Notes: a model not told the origin generated them from the sequence alone. A stretch of 64,000 nucleotides of DNA from JAFAXD01 sp963816775 (GCA_963816775.1 CAWFLX010000010.1:134794-198793), one strand, 5' to 3'. Positions 1 to 8,634 are shown, numbered from the stretch's first letter. Made by a program: numbers and translations.

Positions 1-374
1 GTGACCTCGCGACCGTCGATGGCGAGGGCTACATCACCATCGTTGATCGCAAGAAGGACATGATCAAATCCGGTGGCGAGAATGTTTCGAGCCGTGAGGT
101 CGAGGAGGCTATCTATCAATTGCCGCAGATCTCCGAGGTCGCGGTCGTTGGCCTGCCGCACCCGCGCTGGATCGAATCCGTCACCGCGATTGTCGTCGTT
201 AAAGTCGGACACGCCATCGACGAAGCCGCAATCGTCGGGCATTGCCGCGAGAAGCTTGCCCATTTCAAGGTGCCTAAACGCGTCATTCTCGCCGATAGCC
301 TGCCGAAGAATCCAAGCGGGAAGCTGCTCAAGCGCGAGTTGCGAACGCTGTATGCGGCCGCCGCGGCGGCGTGA
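1..374 (+). CDS. Acyl-CoA synthetase / AMP-dependent ligase, C-terminal end (partial)
   Basis: This is the C-terminal domain of an ANL-superfamily ligase, which activates a carboxylic acid as acyl-AMP and transfers it to CoA. The reading frame is open from base 3 at the window edge, so the start lies outside. The visible protein has the hinge motif DRKKDMIKSGGENV and, near the end, the PKNPSGKLLKR motif whose lysine catalyses adenylation in this superfamily. The substrate cannot be read from this piece. The ABC transporter that begins 190 bases downstream on the same strand may deliver the acid this enzyme activates; that link is inference. Confidence 0.93.
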   Translation, partial: DLATVDGEGYITIVDRKKDMIKSGGENVSSREVEEAIYQLPQISEVAVVGLPHPRWIESVTAIVVVKVGHAIDEAAIVGHCREKLAHFKVPKRVILADSLPKNPSGKLLKRELRTLYAAAAAA

Positions 375-565
375 GGCAGCGGGCGGCCCTCGTCGGCGGA
401 GCGTGACCGGATGCGGGCCTTGCGGTAGAGTGGAGACAGGGGCTTCGATGAACCGAAATCCGGTTGCGATGAAAAGCGCCATCAGGCGCAGCGCAGCCGG
501 CTAACCGGTTACGCAATGAGCGCGAAGACGCGACCGCACAAATGTGGCTTGGGAGGATCACGCCA

Positions 566-1732
566 ATGAGAGCACTGCCATACATACTGACCGCAGCCGG
601 AGTTCTGATCGGGCTCGGAACGAACGCCAGCGCCCAGGATGCAATCAAGGTTGGCGTTCTGGTGGGCTATTCGGGCATCTCCTCGCTCAGCGGCCAACAG
701 ACCGACGCCGCCATCAAGCTGTTCCAGAAGCGCTACGGCGACGCCCCCGGCGGCAAGAAGATCGAATTGATCCGGCGCGACACCACCGGTCCTAATCCCG
801 AGGTCGCCAAGCGCCTGGTGCAGGAAGTCGTGACCCGCGACAAGGCGCAGATCCTCATCGGACCCGATTTCACCCCCAACACGCTCGCGGCGGCCCCGAT
901 CGTGACCGAGGCCAAGGTGCCGACCTTCGTGATCGGAGCGGCGACGACCGGTATCATCGAGAAGTCGCCGTACTTCACCCGCACGTTCTTCGCGACCCCG
1001 CAGCAGTGCAAGCCGCTCGCTCCTTACGCGGTGAAGAACAACTGGAAAAAGGTCTACGTGATGGTGGCCGATTTCGCGCCCGGTCACGACTGCGAAAAGT
1101 ACTACACCGCCGCATTGGCGGAGGCCGGCGGCACGCTCGCCGGCAATGTCCGCATTCCGCTCAGCAATCCGGAATTCTCCGCCTACATGCAGCGGATCAA
1201 GGACTCCAAGCCCGACGCCCTGTTCATCTTCATGCCGTTGGGCGAACCCGCGATCGGCAGCTTGCGCGCCGTCAACGATTCCGGCTTGAAAGCGTCAGGC
1301 GTGAAGATCCTGGGTGTCGGCGATATCACCGACGAGACCTATGTGGATGCGGTCGGCGACGCCGCGCTCAACACCATCACGACCGGCATCTACTCGACCC
1401 AGCATGACTCGGCGATGAACAAGGAGTTCGTCAAGGACTTCGAGGCGCTCAACGGCAAGTCGCCGCGCATCGGCTGGACCGCCATTGCGATCTGGGACGC
1501 TCTCCGACTGGCCTATGACGGATTGGCCGCGCAGGCGGGCAGCAGCTTCGACCCCGACAAGTTCATGGCGTTTGTGCACGGCCGCTCGTTCGAGAGCCCG
1601 CGCGGCCCCATCACGATCGACAAGGCCACCGGAGACATCATTCAGAACATCTATATCCGGCGCACCGACAAGCTCGACGGAGTTCTGCAGAACGTCGAGA
1701 TTGCGACGCTGCCAAACGAGGGCTTCAAGTAG
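566..1732 (+). CDS. ABC transporter substrate-binding protein, branched-chain amino acid (LivK) type
   Basis: Periplasmic binding protein of about 388 residues for a HAAT-family ABC importer. It has a signal peptide (MRALPYILTAAG..., cleavage probably after NASAQ) followed by the type I binding fold beginning IKVGVLVGYSG. I chose ATG 566 over ATG 542 because GGGAGGA lies 8 bases before it and the signal peptide starts there. It is the first gene of a five-gene operon. Members of this family bind branched-chain amino acids, amides, urea or aromatic and aliphatic acids. The upstream acyl-CoA synthetase favours a carboxylic acid, but the ligand is not readable. Confidence 0.93.
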   Translation: MRALPYILTAAGVLIGLGTNASAQDAIKVGVLVGYSGISSLSGQQTDAAIKLFQKRYGDAPGGKKIELIRRDTTGPNPEVAKRLVQEVVTRDKAQILIGPDFTPNTLAAAPIVTEAKVPTFVIGAATTGIIEKSPYFTRTFFATPQQCKPLAPYAVKNNWKKVYVMVADFAPGHDCEKYYTAALAEAGGTLAGNVRIPLSNPEFSAYMQRIKDSKPDALFIFMPLGEPAIGSLRAVNDSGLKASGVKILGVGDITDETYVDAVGDAALNTITTGIYSTQHDSAMNKEFVKDFEALNGKSPRIGWTAIAIWDALRLAYDGLAAQAGSSFDPDKFMAFVHGRSFESPRGPITIDKATGDIIQNIYIRRTDKLDGVLQNVEIATLPNEGFK

Positions 1733-1755
1733 CGGCGTCGCAACGGGGCGGGCCA

Positions 1756-2619
1756 ATGACCGCGATCCTGACGGTCCTCTTCAACGGCGTCGCCTACGGA
1801 ATGCTGCTGTTCATCATGTCGGTCGGCCTGTCGGTGACGATGGGCATGATGAACTTCGTCAACCTTGCGCAGGCGAGCTTCTCCATGCTGGGGGGCTACG
1901 TCATGGTGGCGGTCACCCAAAAGCTCGGCATTCCGTTCCTCGTGAGCCTTCCGATCGCCTTTGTCGTGGTCGGGATTGCGTCACTCGTGATCGAACGCCT
2001 GATCTTTCGCCACTTCTACGGCACGGACGATCTGACCCAGGTGCTGCTGACGATCGGGTTGATCTTCATGTCGATCGCGATCGTCACCTATTTCTGGGGC
2101 AGCACTTATCAGCAGGTCTCCGTGCCGCCCTGGCTCACCGGCCAGCAGGAGGTGCTCGGGCTTACGCTCGAACGCTATCGCATGTTCCTGGTCGCCGTGG
2201 GCGGGGCGCTGGCGCTGGCGCTGGTGTTCGGGCTGGAGCGGACCCGCTTCGGGGCGATCGTGCGGGCGTGCGTGGATAACGGGCGGGTCGCGCGCGCCTG
2301 CGGCCTCAATACTGATCTCATATTTGCCGTGACGTTTGCGATCGGCGGGGGCCTGGCCGGGCTCGCCGGCGCGCTATCGGCCAATCTCCTCGGCATCGAC
2401 CCGAATTTCCCGCTGCGTTACCTGGTCTATTTGCTGATCGTAGTCTCGGTCGGCGGCATGGGCACGATCAGCGGAACGCTCATCGCCGGTCTGGTGCTGG
2501 GGATCGCCGACGTCGCCTGCAAGTACTACGTGCCCCAGATCGGCGGCTTCGTGATCTACGCGATCACGGTCGCAGTCATGCTCTGGCGGCCGCACGGGCT
2601 CCTGGGGCGGCGCGCATGA
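1756..2619 (+). CDS. Branched-chain amino acid-type ABC transporter permease (LivH-like)
   Basis: Inner-membrane permease of 287 residues, the usual length for the LivH family. It is hydrophobic throughout, with about eight membrane segments and the family pattern MNFVNLAQASFSMLGGY near residue 34. It would pair with the next permease to form the channel of the importer. The start is ATG 1756, 24 bases after the binding-protein stop. Its end overlaps the next gene by 4 bases (ATGA), so the two are probably translationally coupled. Confidence 0.93.
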   Translation: MTAILTVLFNGVAYGMLLFIMSVGLSVTMGMMNFVNLAQASFSMLGGYVMVAVTQKLGIPFLVSLPIAFVVVGIASLVIERLIFRHFYGTDDLTQVLLTIGLIFMSIAIVTYFWGSTYQQVSVPPWLTGQQEVLGLTLERYRMFLVAVGGALALALVFGLERTRFGAIVRACVDNGRVARACGLNTDLIFAVTFAIGGGLAGLAGALSANLLGIDPNFPLRYLVYLLIVVSVGGMGTISGTLIAGLVLGIADVACKYYVPQIGGFVIYAITVAVMLWRPHGLLGRRA

Positions 2620-3617
2620 GCTCACTCACCGATCCGGCACCGGTGCGCCAACCGGGGCAGCAGTATTTCGCCTCAGTCGCACGCTTCGGCCCAGGCGAAA
2701 TCATCTTCTGGGCAGCCTTGCTGGCGGTGTTCTTCGTTCCGGACGCAAACCTGCCGCTCTATGGCCAGATCATGATCTGGGGTCTGTTCGCCATGTCGCT
2801 TGATCTGCTGCTCGGCTATCGCGGCATTCCGTCGATGGGGCACGCGGCCTTCTTCGGCATCGGGGCCTACACGGCCGGATTTCTCGGCAAGTTCGGGTGG
2901 ACCGAACCGATCAGCGGACTGGTGCTGGCATCGCTCGTGGCGGGGCTCGTCGGCTGGCTCACAGGCCGCGTCATCCAACGGGTGAGCGGCATCGCGCTCC
3001 TGATGGTCACCCTCGGGCTCAATCTGATCCTCTACGACATCGTACACCGTCAGACCGAGCTCACCGGCGGGGACGACGGGTTGCAAGGAATTGTCATTGC
3101 CCCGGTGCTCGGATTGTTCCGCTTCGATATCTACGGGCGCACCGCGTATCTCTACGCGCTCGCCGTGACATTTCTGTTGTTTCTGGTCGCGCGTGCGCTG
3201 GTCAAATCTCCGTTCGGCCTGGCGTTGCTCGGCGCGCGCGAAAATCCGCGCCGCATGATCACGCTCGGCACGCCGATCGAGCGCGACGTATCGACCGTGT
3301 TTGCAATCGCGTCCGCGATGGCCGGCGCTGCCGGTGCGTTGCTCACGCAGACCACTCAGTTCGTATCGCCCGCAACTTTGTCTTTCCAGCGCTCGGCCGA
3401 CGTGCTGGTGATCCTGATCATCGGCGGCACCGGAAGGCTCTATGGCGGGTTCATCGGCGCGATCGTGTTTCTGCTTCTGCGCGATTGGCTCGCCGCGCTC
3501 AGCCCGGTCTATTGGTATTTCTGGATCGGGTTTCTGCTGGTCATCGTGGTTGCGTTCTTTCGGAGGGGGATCGTGCCGTCGGTCGAGACGCTGGCGCAGC
3601 GCCTGCGCCGGCGATGA
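2616..3617 (+). CDS. Branched-chain amino acid-type ABC transporter permease (LivM-like)
   Basis: Second permease of the importer, 333 residues, with many membrane helices and the LivM-type sequence GYRGIPSMGHAAFFGIGAYT near residue 68. The N-terminus is a soluble stretch of about 30 residues before the first helix, as is common in LivM. The gene starts inside the stop codon of the preceding permease and ends in a 4-base overlap with the ATPase gene, so all three are likely to be translated together. Confidence 0.93.
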   Translation: MSSLTDPAPVRQPGQQYFASVARFGPGEIIFWAALLAVFFVPDANLPLYGQIMIWGLFAMSLDLLLGYRGIPSMGHAAFFGIGAYTAGFLGKFGWTEPISGLVLASLVAGLVGWLTGRVIQRVSGIALLMVTLGLNLILYDIVHRQTELTGGDDGLQGIVIAPVLGLFRFDIYGRTAYLYALAVTFLLFLVARALVKSPFGLALLGARENPRRMITLGTPIERDVSTVFAIASAMAGAAGALLTQTTQFVSPATLSFQRSADVLVILIIGGTGRLYGGFIGAIVFLLLRDWLAALSPVYWYFWIGFLLVIVVAFFRRGIVPSVETLAQRLRRR

Positions 3618-4372
3618 CCGATGCGGCGGCGAACCAGCCGGTGCTCGAGACGCGCGACCTGCGCATGGCGTTCGGCGGTCTCGTCGTCTTCGAGAATTTG
3701 AATTTCTCGCTGCGACGCGGCGAGCGGCACGCGATCATCGGTCCCAACGGCGCCGGCAAAACGACCTTTGTGAGCCTGGTCACCGGCTTGCTGCGGCCAA
3801 CCGGAGGAGACGTGCTGTTCAACGGCGCCATGATCACCAACGCCTCGCCGCAGCAACGGGTCAAGGCCGGCATAGCGCGTACGTTCCAGATCAATTCGCT
3901 ATTCAAGGCGCTTAACCCGCTTGCATCGCTCGTCATCGCGCTGGCCGAGCGCGAGGGCAGGGGCGGCATCTCGTTGCGTTCGGTTGCGCGGCAAAAGACA
4001 CTGATCGAGGAAGCGAGCGCGCTGCTCGCGAAATTCGGCCTTGCTGACGATGCGCTGGTCACGACCGAGACGCTACCCTATGGCAAGCAACGGCTGCTCG
4101 AAGTGGCGCTGGCGCTCGCGCTGCGGCCGCAACTGCTGCTGCTCGACGAGCCGGCGGCGGGACTCTCGACCGAGCAGGGGCACGAGCTTTTCCGCCAGCT
4201 CGCGTTCCTGACCGCAGACACCACGGTTCTGTTCATCGAGCATGACATGAATTTGGTGTTTCGCTATGCCGATCGCGTGTCGGTGTTCGCGGCTGGCGCC
4301 CTGGTGGTGCAGGACACGCCCGATCGCGTACGCAATCACCCGCGCGTGCGAGAGGTCTATCTTGGTGTCTGA
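3614..4372 (+). CDS. ABC transporter ATP-binding protein (LivG-like)
   Basis: Cytoplasmic ATPase of about 252 residues. Walker A is GPNGAGKT, Walker B is LLLLDEPAAGLS, and the H-loop is IEHDM. The signature region reads LPYGKQRLLEVALAL, the variant form usual in LivG proteins. The frame stays open for 700 bases upstream, but that part is antisense-like shadow; ATG 3614 lies in the ATGA overlap with the LivM-like gene and begins a normal ABC domain. It pairs with the LivF-like ATPase that follows. Confidence 0.93.
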   Translation: MTDAAANQPVLETRDLRMAFGGLVVFENLNFSLRRGERHAIIGPNGAGKTTFVSLVTGLLRPTGGDVLFNGAMITNASPQQRVKAGIARTFQINSLFKALNPLASLVIALAEREGRGGISLRSVARQKTLIEEASALLAKFGLADDALVTTETLPYGKQRLLEVALALALRPQLLLLDEPAAGLSTEQGHELFRQLAFLTADTTVLFIEHDMNLVFRYADRVSVFAAGALVVQDTPDRVRNHPRVREVYLGV

Positions 4373-5075
4373 TGTCCCGGCGCTCGCGGTCAAGGGCCTG
4401 CTCGCCGGATACGGCCAGGCACGCGTGCTGCACGGCCTCGACTTCGCGCTCGCGCGCGGCGAAATGGTGGTGGTCATCGGCCGCAACGGCGTCGGCAAGA
4501 CAACGCTGATTGAAACGCTGTGCGGTTTGACGACGCAGCAGGGCGGGGAGATTTTTCTGCATGGCAAGCGGGTCGAGGCGCTCCCGGCGCACCGCCGCAG
4601 CCGACTTGGGCTCGGGTGGGTCCCACAGGAGCGCGAGGTGTTCGGATCGCTCACGGTCGAGGAGAACCTCGCCGTGGTGGCACGGCCCGGCGCCTGGACC
4701 ATCGATAAGATCTACGATCTGTTTCCGCGGCTGGGCGCACGTCGCCGCAATTCAGGCGTCCAGCTCTCCGGCGGCGAGCAGCAAATGCTCGCCATCGCGC
4801 GCGCGCTTGCGACCAATCCGTCGGTATTGTTGTTGGACGAACCCGTGGAAGGGCTTGCGCCCCTTGTCATCCAGGAGCTGGTGGCGGCCATCGCGCGCAT
4901 GCGCGCGGGCGGCGATCTTGCAATCCTGATGGTGGAGCAGAAGTTCGAGATCGCGCTCGCGAACTCGGACCGCTGCCTGGTCATGGACCATGGCGAGATC
5001 GTGCACCGTTGCGCGAGCAAAGAGTTGCTGCACGACCAGGCGACCCTCGACCGTCTGATCGGGGTGGCTGAGTGA
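4365..5075 (+). CDS. ABC transporter ATP-binding protein (LivF-like)
   Basis: Second ATPase of the importer, about 236 residues. Walker A is GRNGVGKT, the signature is LSGGEQQMLAIARAL, and Walker B is VLLLDEP followed by the LivF-type VEGLAPLV. I place the start at GTG 4365, which gives VSDVPALAVKG and an 8-base overlap with the LivG-like gene; the frame is open further upstream without family resemblance. It closes the operon. The next gene is on the opposite strand 15 bases away. Confidence 0.92.
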   Translation: MSDVPALAVKGLLAGYGQARVLHGLDFALARGEMVVVIGRNGVGKTTLIETLCGLTTQQGGEIFLHGKRVEALPAHRRSRLGLGWVPQEREVFGSLTVEENLAVVARPGAWTIDKIYDLFPRLGARRRNSGVQLSGGEQQMLAIARALATNPSVLLLDEPVEGLAPLVIQELVAAIARMRAGGDLAILMVEQKFEIALANSDRCLVMDHGEIVHRCASKELLHDQATLDRLIGVAE

Positions 5076-5090
5076 CCGACGACCGCTTTG

Positions 5091-5837
5091 CTACAGCAAA
5101 GCCTGCAGCTGCTGCAGCTCGGCGCCGTTGAGGTCGGACACCGCCCAGTAGGTGAGGCCGTTGTGGCTCCAGGTCAGGAGATTGTAGCCCTTGACCGGGA
5201 TCAGCCGTGCCGCGATGTCGCCGGCATGGGGCGAGGGCCACACGAACACGTTCACCGTGTGCAGGCGGCGCTTGTAGACGAGGGCGGCAACTCGGCGCCC
5301 GTCGACATAATCGAGGCGGGCGCCCGCGAGCGGAAATCCCTCGGCGGCGGGATCCTTAACGTCCGGGGCGAACTCAACTCGCCCGTTGAACCACGGCTTC
5401 ACACTGTGCGGGTCGCCCGAAGCAACCTGGATCGGACTATCCTGCAACAGTGAGCGCACGTGCGCGGACAGTACGTCCTGTTCAATCCGCGCCTCGCTGT
5501 CGACGTAGCGGGTGATCGTCCAGGTTCCGAACACGGCAATCAAACAAACTGCGGCGACGGCGGTGAGTTGACGAACCCATGGCCTGCCGCGAACCAAAGT
5601 CGGGCGCGCCTCGGCCGCCGCTTGGGCCAGCGCCTGGCGCACGCGTGTTTCGAGCCGCGCCGGCAGAATCTCGCGCTCGGCGCTCTTGAGTTGCTGGCTC
5701 AGCCGGCGGAAGTCGGCCTGAACGCCGGCACACGCCGGGCACGCAGCCATGTGCTGGCGCAGGTCGCCGGCGCTCGCCTCCGACACTTCGCCGTCGATGC
5801 TGGCGCTGATCAGCCCTTGCGCCTCGTCACACTGCAT
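5091..5837 (-). CDS. Transmembrane anti-sigma factor (zinc-binding ZAS type)
   Basis: Inner-membrane anti-sigma factor of 248 residues. The N-terminal cytoplasmic domain has the HX3CX2C zinc motif (H29, C33, C36) typical of ZAS anti-sigma domains. One membrane helix follows at about residues 90-108, then a periplasmic domain with DGRRVAALVYKRR. Such proteins hold an ECF sigma factor inactive until an envelope or oxidative signal. The gene overlaps the end of the sigma gene by 11 bases, which indicates coupled translation at matched levels. The signal sensed is unknown. Confidence 0.92.
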   Translation of the reverse strand: MQCDEAQGLISASIDGEVSEASAGDLRQHMAACPACAGVQADFRRLSQQLKSAEREILPARLETRVRQALAQAAAEARPTLVRGRPWVRQLTAVAAVCLIAVFGTWTITRYVDSEARIEQDVLSAHVRSLLQDSPIQVASGDPHSVKPWFNGRVEFAPDVKDPAAEGFPLAGARLDYVDGRRVAALVYKRRLHTVNVFVWPSPHAGDIAARLIPVKGYNLLTWSHNGLTYWAVSDLNGAELQQLQALL

Positions 5838-6387
5838 CTTTTTCGTCCTTCTCGATCAGGGCGCCGAGCCGCGTTCGCAGTTCTGCGCGTGAGCGCGACA
5901 GCCGCGACATCACGGTCCCGACCGGCGCGCCGATGACATCGGCAATTTCGTTGTAAGAGAGCTCCTCGAGCTCGCGCAGCACGAGAACCTCACGAAACGC
6001 GGGCGGCAGTGCCGCCAGCGCCGTGAGCACCCGCGCGCGCTCCTGCGCTCCGATCAGCAGCGCTTCCGGCGAAGGCTCCTCGGATGCGAGCCAGGCCTCG
6101 CCGACGGAATCGCCGGCGCGTGGCGCAAACGCTTCGTCGATCGAAACCACATTGTTGGCGCGCTTGCGGACCGACATCCAGCGGTACGCCACGTTGCGCA
6201 CGATCGCCAGCAGCCAGGGTTTGACGTCGCCCCCCCGGAAGGTCGCAAATCCCCGGAACGCGCGCACATACGCGTCTTGGACGATGTCTTCCGCGTCGGG
6301 CCGACTGCGCACCAGCCAATAAGCCAGATTGTGCGCCGCATCGAGATGCGGCAGCGCAATCTGCTCAAAGGTCGTTCGCGAACTCAT
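5827..6387 (-). CDS. ECF-family RNA polymerase sigma factor
   Basis: Group IV sigma factor of about 186 residues with regions sigma2 (residues ~10-80, including DAEDIVQDAYVRAFRGF) and sigma4 (residues ~120-180, including LEELSYNEIADVIGAPVGTV, the helix-turn-helix that reads the -35 element). ATG 6387 is preferred over TTG 6393. It is the first gene of a two-gene operon with its anti-sigma factor. A GGAATAAA-N15-GTC element faces the gene from 6489-6461, as expected for autoregulation. A matching element faces the divergent metallo-hydrolase operon. Confidence 0.94.
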   Translation of the reverse strand: MSSRTTFEQIALPHLDAAHNLAYWLVRSRPDAEDIVQDAYVRAFRGFATFRGGDVKPWLLAIVRNVAYRWMSVRKRANNVVSIDEAFAPRAGDSVGEAWLASEEPSPEALLIGAQERARVLTALAALPPAFREVLVLRELEELSYNEIADVIGAPVGTVMSRLSRSRAELRTRLGALIEKDEKDAV

Positions 6388-6460
6388 CGCCAAGGTTGCA
6401 CCTACTGTAGGAACCTCAAATCGGCGGCACCGGAGGGCTGATCACAAACAGCCCCGTGAC

Positions 6461-6489
6461 GTGGACTCCGCCAGCCGCGAATTTATTCC
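6461..6489 (-). promoter_or_regulatory. Candidate ECF promoter of the sigma/anti-sigma operon
   Basis: Read on the minus strand, GGAATAAA occupies 6489-6482 and GTCCAC occupies 6466-6461, separated by exactly 15 bases. The element ends 74 bases before the sigma-factor ATG. The -35 resembles the GGAA-type boxes of ECF sigma factors. The same pair with the same spacing occurs in the opposite direction at 6519-6547. Confidence 0.55.
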
Positions 6490-6518
6490 CGACCCCCCAC
6501 GATTCTAGGCGACGCACC

Positions 6519-6547
6519 GGAATAAATCGAATGGCCCCCGAGTCTAA
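6519..6547 (+). promoter_or_regulatory. Candidate ECF promoter of the metallo-hydrolase/TPR/DoxX operon
   Basis: GGAATAAA at 6519-6526 and GTCTAA at 6542-6547 are separated by 15 bases and end 71 bases before the ATG at 6619. The element mirrors the one facing the sigma gene in sequence, spacing and distance to the start codon. It suggests that this operon is a direct target of the adjacent ECF sigma factor. Confidence 0.55.
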
Positions 6548-6618
6548 CGGGAATTGGCCGCAGGCTGGCGGCATAAGCCATTGCCGCGGCCGTTCGGGTT
6601 TCACGAGGGAGAATCGTC

Positions 6619-7581
6619 ATGTTCAGCATGTCGCGTCGCGACTTTGTCGTCTCAACCGGGCTCGCCGCTGCGCTCGGCCTCAATGCCAGGCTGGTGGTAC
6701 CGGCGTTTGCCCAGAAAACCCCCGATCCACCCAAGGGATTTGTTCCCTACAAGGTCGGGTCGGCGGACGTTACGGCACTCTACGACGGCATTTGGGAGAA
6801 GCCGCACGACCCGGCATTCATCGCCAATGCGTCCGTCGACGACGTCAAGGGGGCGATGGTCAAGGCGGGGTTCACGCCTGATTTTGTCTCCATCCCATTC
6901 ACCGTTGTCGTCGTTAAAAATGGCGGCAAGACCATCCTGTGCGACAGCGGCACCGGCGGTCAGGTGCAGCCGACCGCCGGCAAGATGATGAGCAACATGA
7001 AGGCGGCCGGCATTGATCCGGCCTCGATCGACTCAATTTTGATCTCGCATTTCCATCCGGACCACATTTTCGGGCTGATGGAGAAGGAGACTAACAAGCC
7101 GGTGTTCCCGAACGCCGAAATCATCGTGTCGGATGTCGAGTACAAGTTCTGGACCGATCCGACCGTGGTCGACCGGCTGCCGGAAGCCCGCAAGGGGCTG
7201 GCGCGTCGCATCCAGGCCGTGTTCCCGACCTGGAAGAACATCAAACAAGTGGAGGGCGAGCCCGAGGTCGCCCCCGGCATCCGCTTTGTCAGTGCGCCCG
7301 GCCACACACCGGGACACCGGGCCTTCCATCTCGCGTCGGGATCGAGCCAGTTGATGATATCGAACGACACCGCCTACCTGCCGGCGCTCGTCGTCGCGCA
7401 CCCGGAATGGCACGGACAATATGATCAGGACGCCAACACCGCCGAAGCCTCGCGGCGAAAACTGCTCGATCGGGTAATCGCCGACAAGATGATGATCTGC
7501 GGCTACCACTTCCCGTTCCCGGGGGCCGGCATGGTCAGCAAGGACGGCAGCGGCTATGCGCTGACCATCATGAAGACCTAG
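6619..7581 (+). CDS. MBL-fold metallo-hydrolase with Tat signal
   Basis: Exported metallo-beta-lactamase-fold hydrolase of 320 residues. The N-terminus carries a twin-arginine motif (SRRDFVV at residues 5-11) and a hydrophobic stretch ending near VPAFAQ. The metal motif HxHxDH is complete (H144, H146, D148, H149), and a further His lies in SAPGHTPGH. ATG 6619 has AGGGAG at good distance. The operon continues with a TPR protein and a DoxX protein. The substrate is unknown; the family includes lactonases, glyoxalase II-like and sulfur-linked enzymes. Confidence 0.92.
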   Translation: MFSMSRRDFVVSTGLAAALGLNARLVVPAFAQKTPDPPKGFVPYKVGSADVTALYDGIWEKPHDPAFIANASVDDVKGAMVKAGFTPDFVSIPFTVVVVKNGGKTILCDSGTGGQVQPTAGKMMSNMKAAGIDPASIDSILISHFHPDHIFGLMEKETNKPVFPNAEIIVSDVEYKFWTDPTVVDRLPEARKGLARRIQAVFPTWKNIKQVEGEPEVAPGIRFVSAPGHTPGHRAFHLASGSSQLMISNDTAYLPALVVAHPEWHGQYDQDANTAEASRRKLLDRVIADKMMICGYHFPFPGAGMVSKDGSGYALTIMKT

Positions 7582-7629
7582 AGCATGATCCCGAAAAGTG
7601 GACACCGGTTTTCGGAAAAAATCATGCTC
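7581..7629. repeat. Dispersed palindromic repeat, family A, copy 1
   Basis: A 49-base imperfect inverted repeat from GAGCATGATCCCGAAAAG to TTTTCGGAAAAAATCATGCTC. It begins at the last base of the preceding stop codon. Near-identical copies lie at 8574-8620 and 47567-47613 and a diverged one at 31270-31314. The family is, to my knowledge, widespread between genes in Bradyrhizobium relatives. It may act as a terminator or RNA-stabilising hairpin. Confidence 0.85.
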
Positions 7630-7641
7630 CAACAATAATCT

Positions 7642-7680
7642 AGAGCGGGATGGCGATTCGAAGAAAAGTCATCCCGCTCT
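7642..7680. repeat. Dispersed palindromic repeat, family B, copy 1
   Basis: A 39-base inverted repeat with outer arms AGAGCGGGATG and CATCCCGCTCT, 12 bases downstream of a family A copy. The same A-then-B arrangement occurs at 47567-47664, so the two hairpins seem to travel or be kept together. Confidence 0.8.
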
Positions 7681-7712
7681 AAGCGCAATCGTCGAACTGA
7701 AAGGAACTGTTG

Positions 7713-8171
7713 ATGAAAGCGTTCGCGCTTGGCCTCGCCGCGAGCGTGTTGCTCGCGGCCGCGGCCGCCCACGCCCCGCGCGCGTGGGCTGTGGACAATC
7801 TGAGCTCCAAGGATGCGCCGGACCTCACCTCGGTGCGTGCCAAGATCAAAGCCAAGGACTACAAAGGCGCCATCGCTGAGCTTACGCCAATGCTGGTGAC
7901 CAACCAGCACGCCGATGTCTACAACCTGATGGGCTTCAGCTTGCGCAAAACCGGCGACTACAAGCAGGCCTATACGTTCTACCGCAAGGCGCTCGACTTC
8001 AATCCCGAGCATAAGGGGGCGCTTGAGTACCTGGGCGAACTCTATGTCGAGACCGGGGAGGTTGAGAAGGCCAAGGAAAACGTTGCCCTACTCCAAAAAA
8101 TCTGCCCTGCTGGGTGCGAAGAGTTGGAGGATCTCCGGGAAGCAATCGCGCAGGCGCCGAAGACCAACTGA
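7713..8171 (+). CDS. Small exported TPR-repeat protein
   Basis: Periplasmic or secreted protein of 152 residues. A signal peptide covers about residues 1-24 (MKAFALGLAASVLLA..., cleavage near PRAWA). At least two tetratricopeptide repeats follow (YNLMGFSLRKTGDYKQAYTF and ALEYLGELYVETGEVEKA), so it probably scaffolds another protein. ATG 7713 follows AAGGAA. It lies between the Tat-exported metallo-hydrolase and the DoxX protein, and all three may be under the ECF promoter at 6519. Four cysteines are absent except a pair near the C-terminus (CPAGC). Confidence 0.88.
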   Translation: MKAFALGLAASVLLAAAAAHAPRAWAVDNLSSKDAPDLTSVRAKIKAKDYKGAIAELTPMLVTNQHADVYNLMGFSLRKTGDYKQAYTFYRKALDFNPEHKGALEYLGELYVETGEVEKAKENVALLQKICPAGCEELEDLREAIAQAPKTN

Positions 8172-8180
8172 GGCGGAGCA

Positions 8181-8579
8181 ATGCCATTGCAACAACTCGA
8201 GGCGGCCGGCGCGTGGCTCGGTCGCCTGCTGCTGGCCGCAATCTTCCTGCATGAGGCGTGGGCCAAGCTTACGGCCTACGACGCCGCGGTTGGCTACATG
8301 CAGGCATTTGGATTACCTGGTTGGCTGCTGCCGTTCGCGATCGCGGTCGAGCTCGTCGGCGGCATCCTCGTCATTGCGGGTTTGTACACGCGCGTCGCCG
8401 CCCTGGCGTTAGCGCTATTCTGCGTAGCGACGGCCGTGCTCTTTCACAACAAATTCGGCAATCGCAACGAGCTTCTGCATTTCGAGAAGGATCTGGCGAT
8501 CGCGGGCGGGTTCCTGGTGCTGGCGGCGCGCGGCGGCGGCGCGTGGGCGCTCGACGCATTGCGCGGTCGACGTGCATGA
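8181..8579 (+). CDS. DoxX family membrane protein
   Basis: Inner-membrane protein of 132 residues with four predicted helices, matching the length and pattern of DoxX/DoxD-like proteins (LLLAAIFLHEAWAKL at the start, then GLPGWLLPFAIAVELVGGI). Family members are linked to thiosulfate or quinone redox chemistry and to detoxification of thiol stress. It follows the TPR gene by 9 bases with GGCGGAG as ribosome-binding site. Its pairing with an MBL-fold hydrolase and an ECF regulator suggests an envelope redox or sulfur stress response, which is inference. Confidence 0.9.
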   Translation: MPLQQLEAAGAWLGRLLLAAIFLHEAWAKLTAYDAAVGYMQAFGLPGWLLPFAIAVELVGGILVIAGLYTRVAALALALFCVATAVLFHNKFGNRNELLHFEKDLAIAGGFLVLAARGGGAWALDALRGRRA

Positions 8580-8620
8580 TCCCGAAAAGTGGGAACCGGT
8601 TTTCGGAAAAGATCATGCTC
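8574..8620. repeat. Dispersed palindromic repeat, family A, copy 2
   Basis: Inverted repeat from GCATGATCCCGAAAAGTGGG to AAAAGATCATGC, overlapping the DoxX stop codon. It separates the DoxX operon from the convergent cobS gene and may serve as a bidirectional terminator. Confidence 0.85.
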
Positions 8621-8634
8621 CAGCAAGAAGCCTG

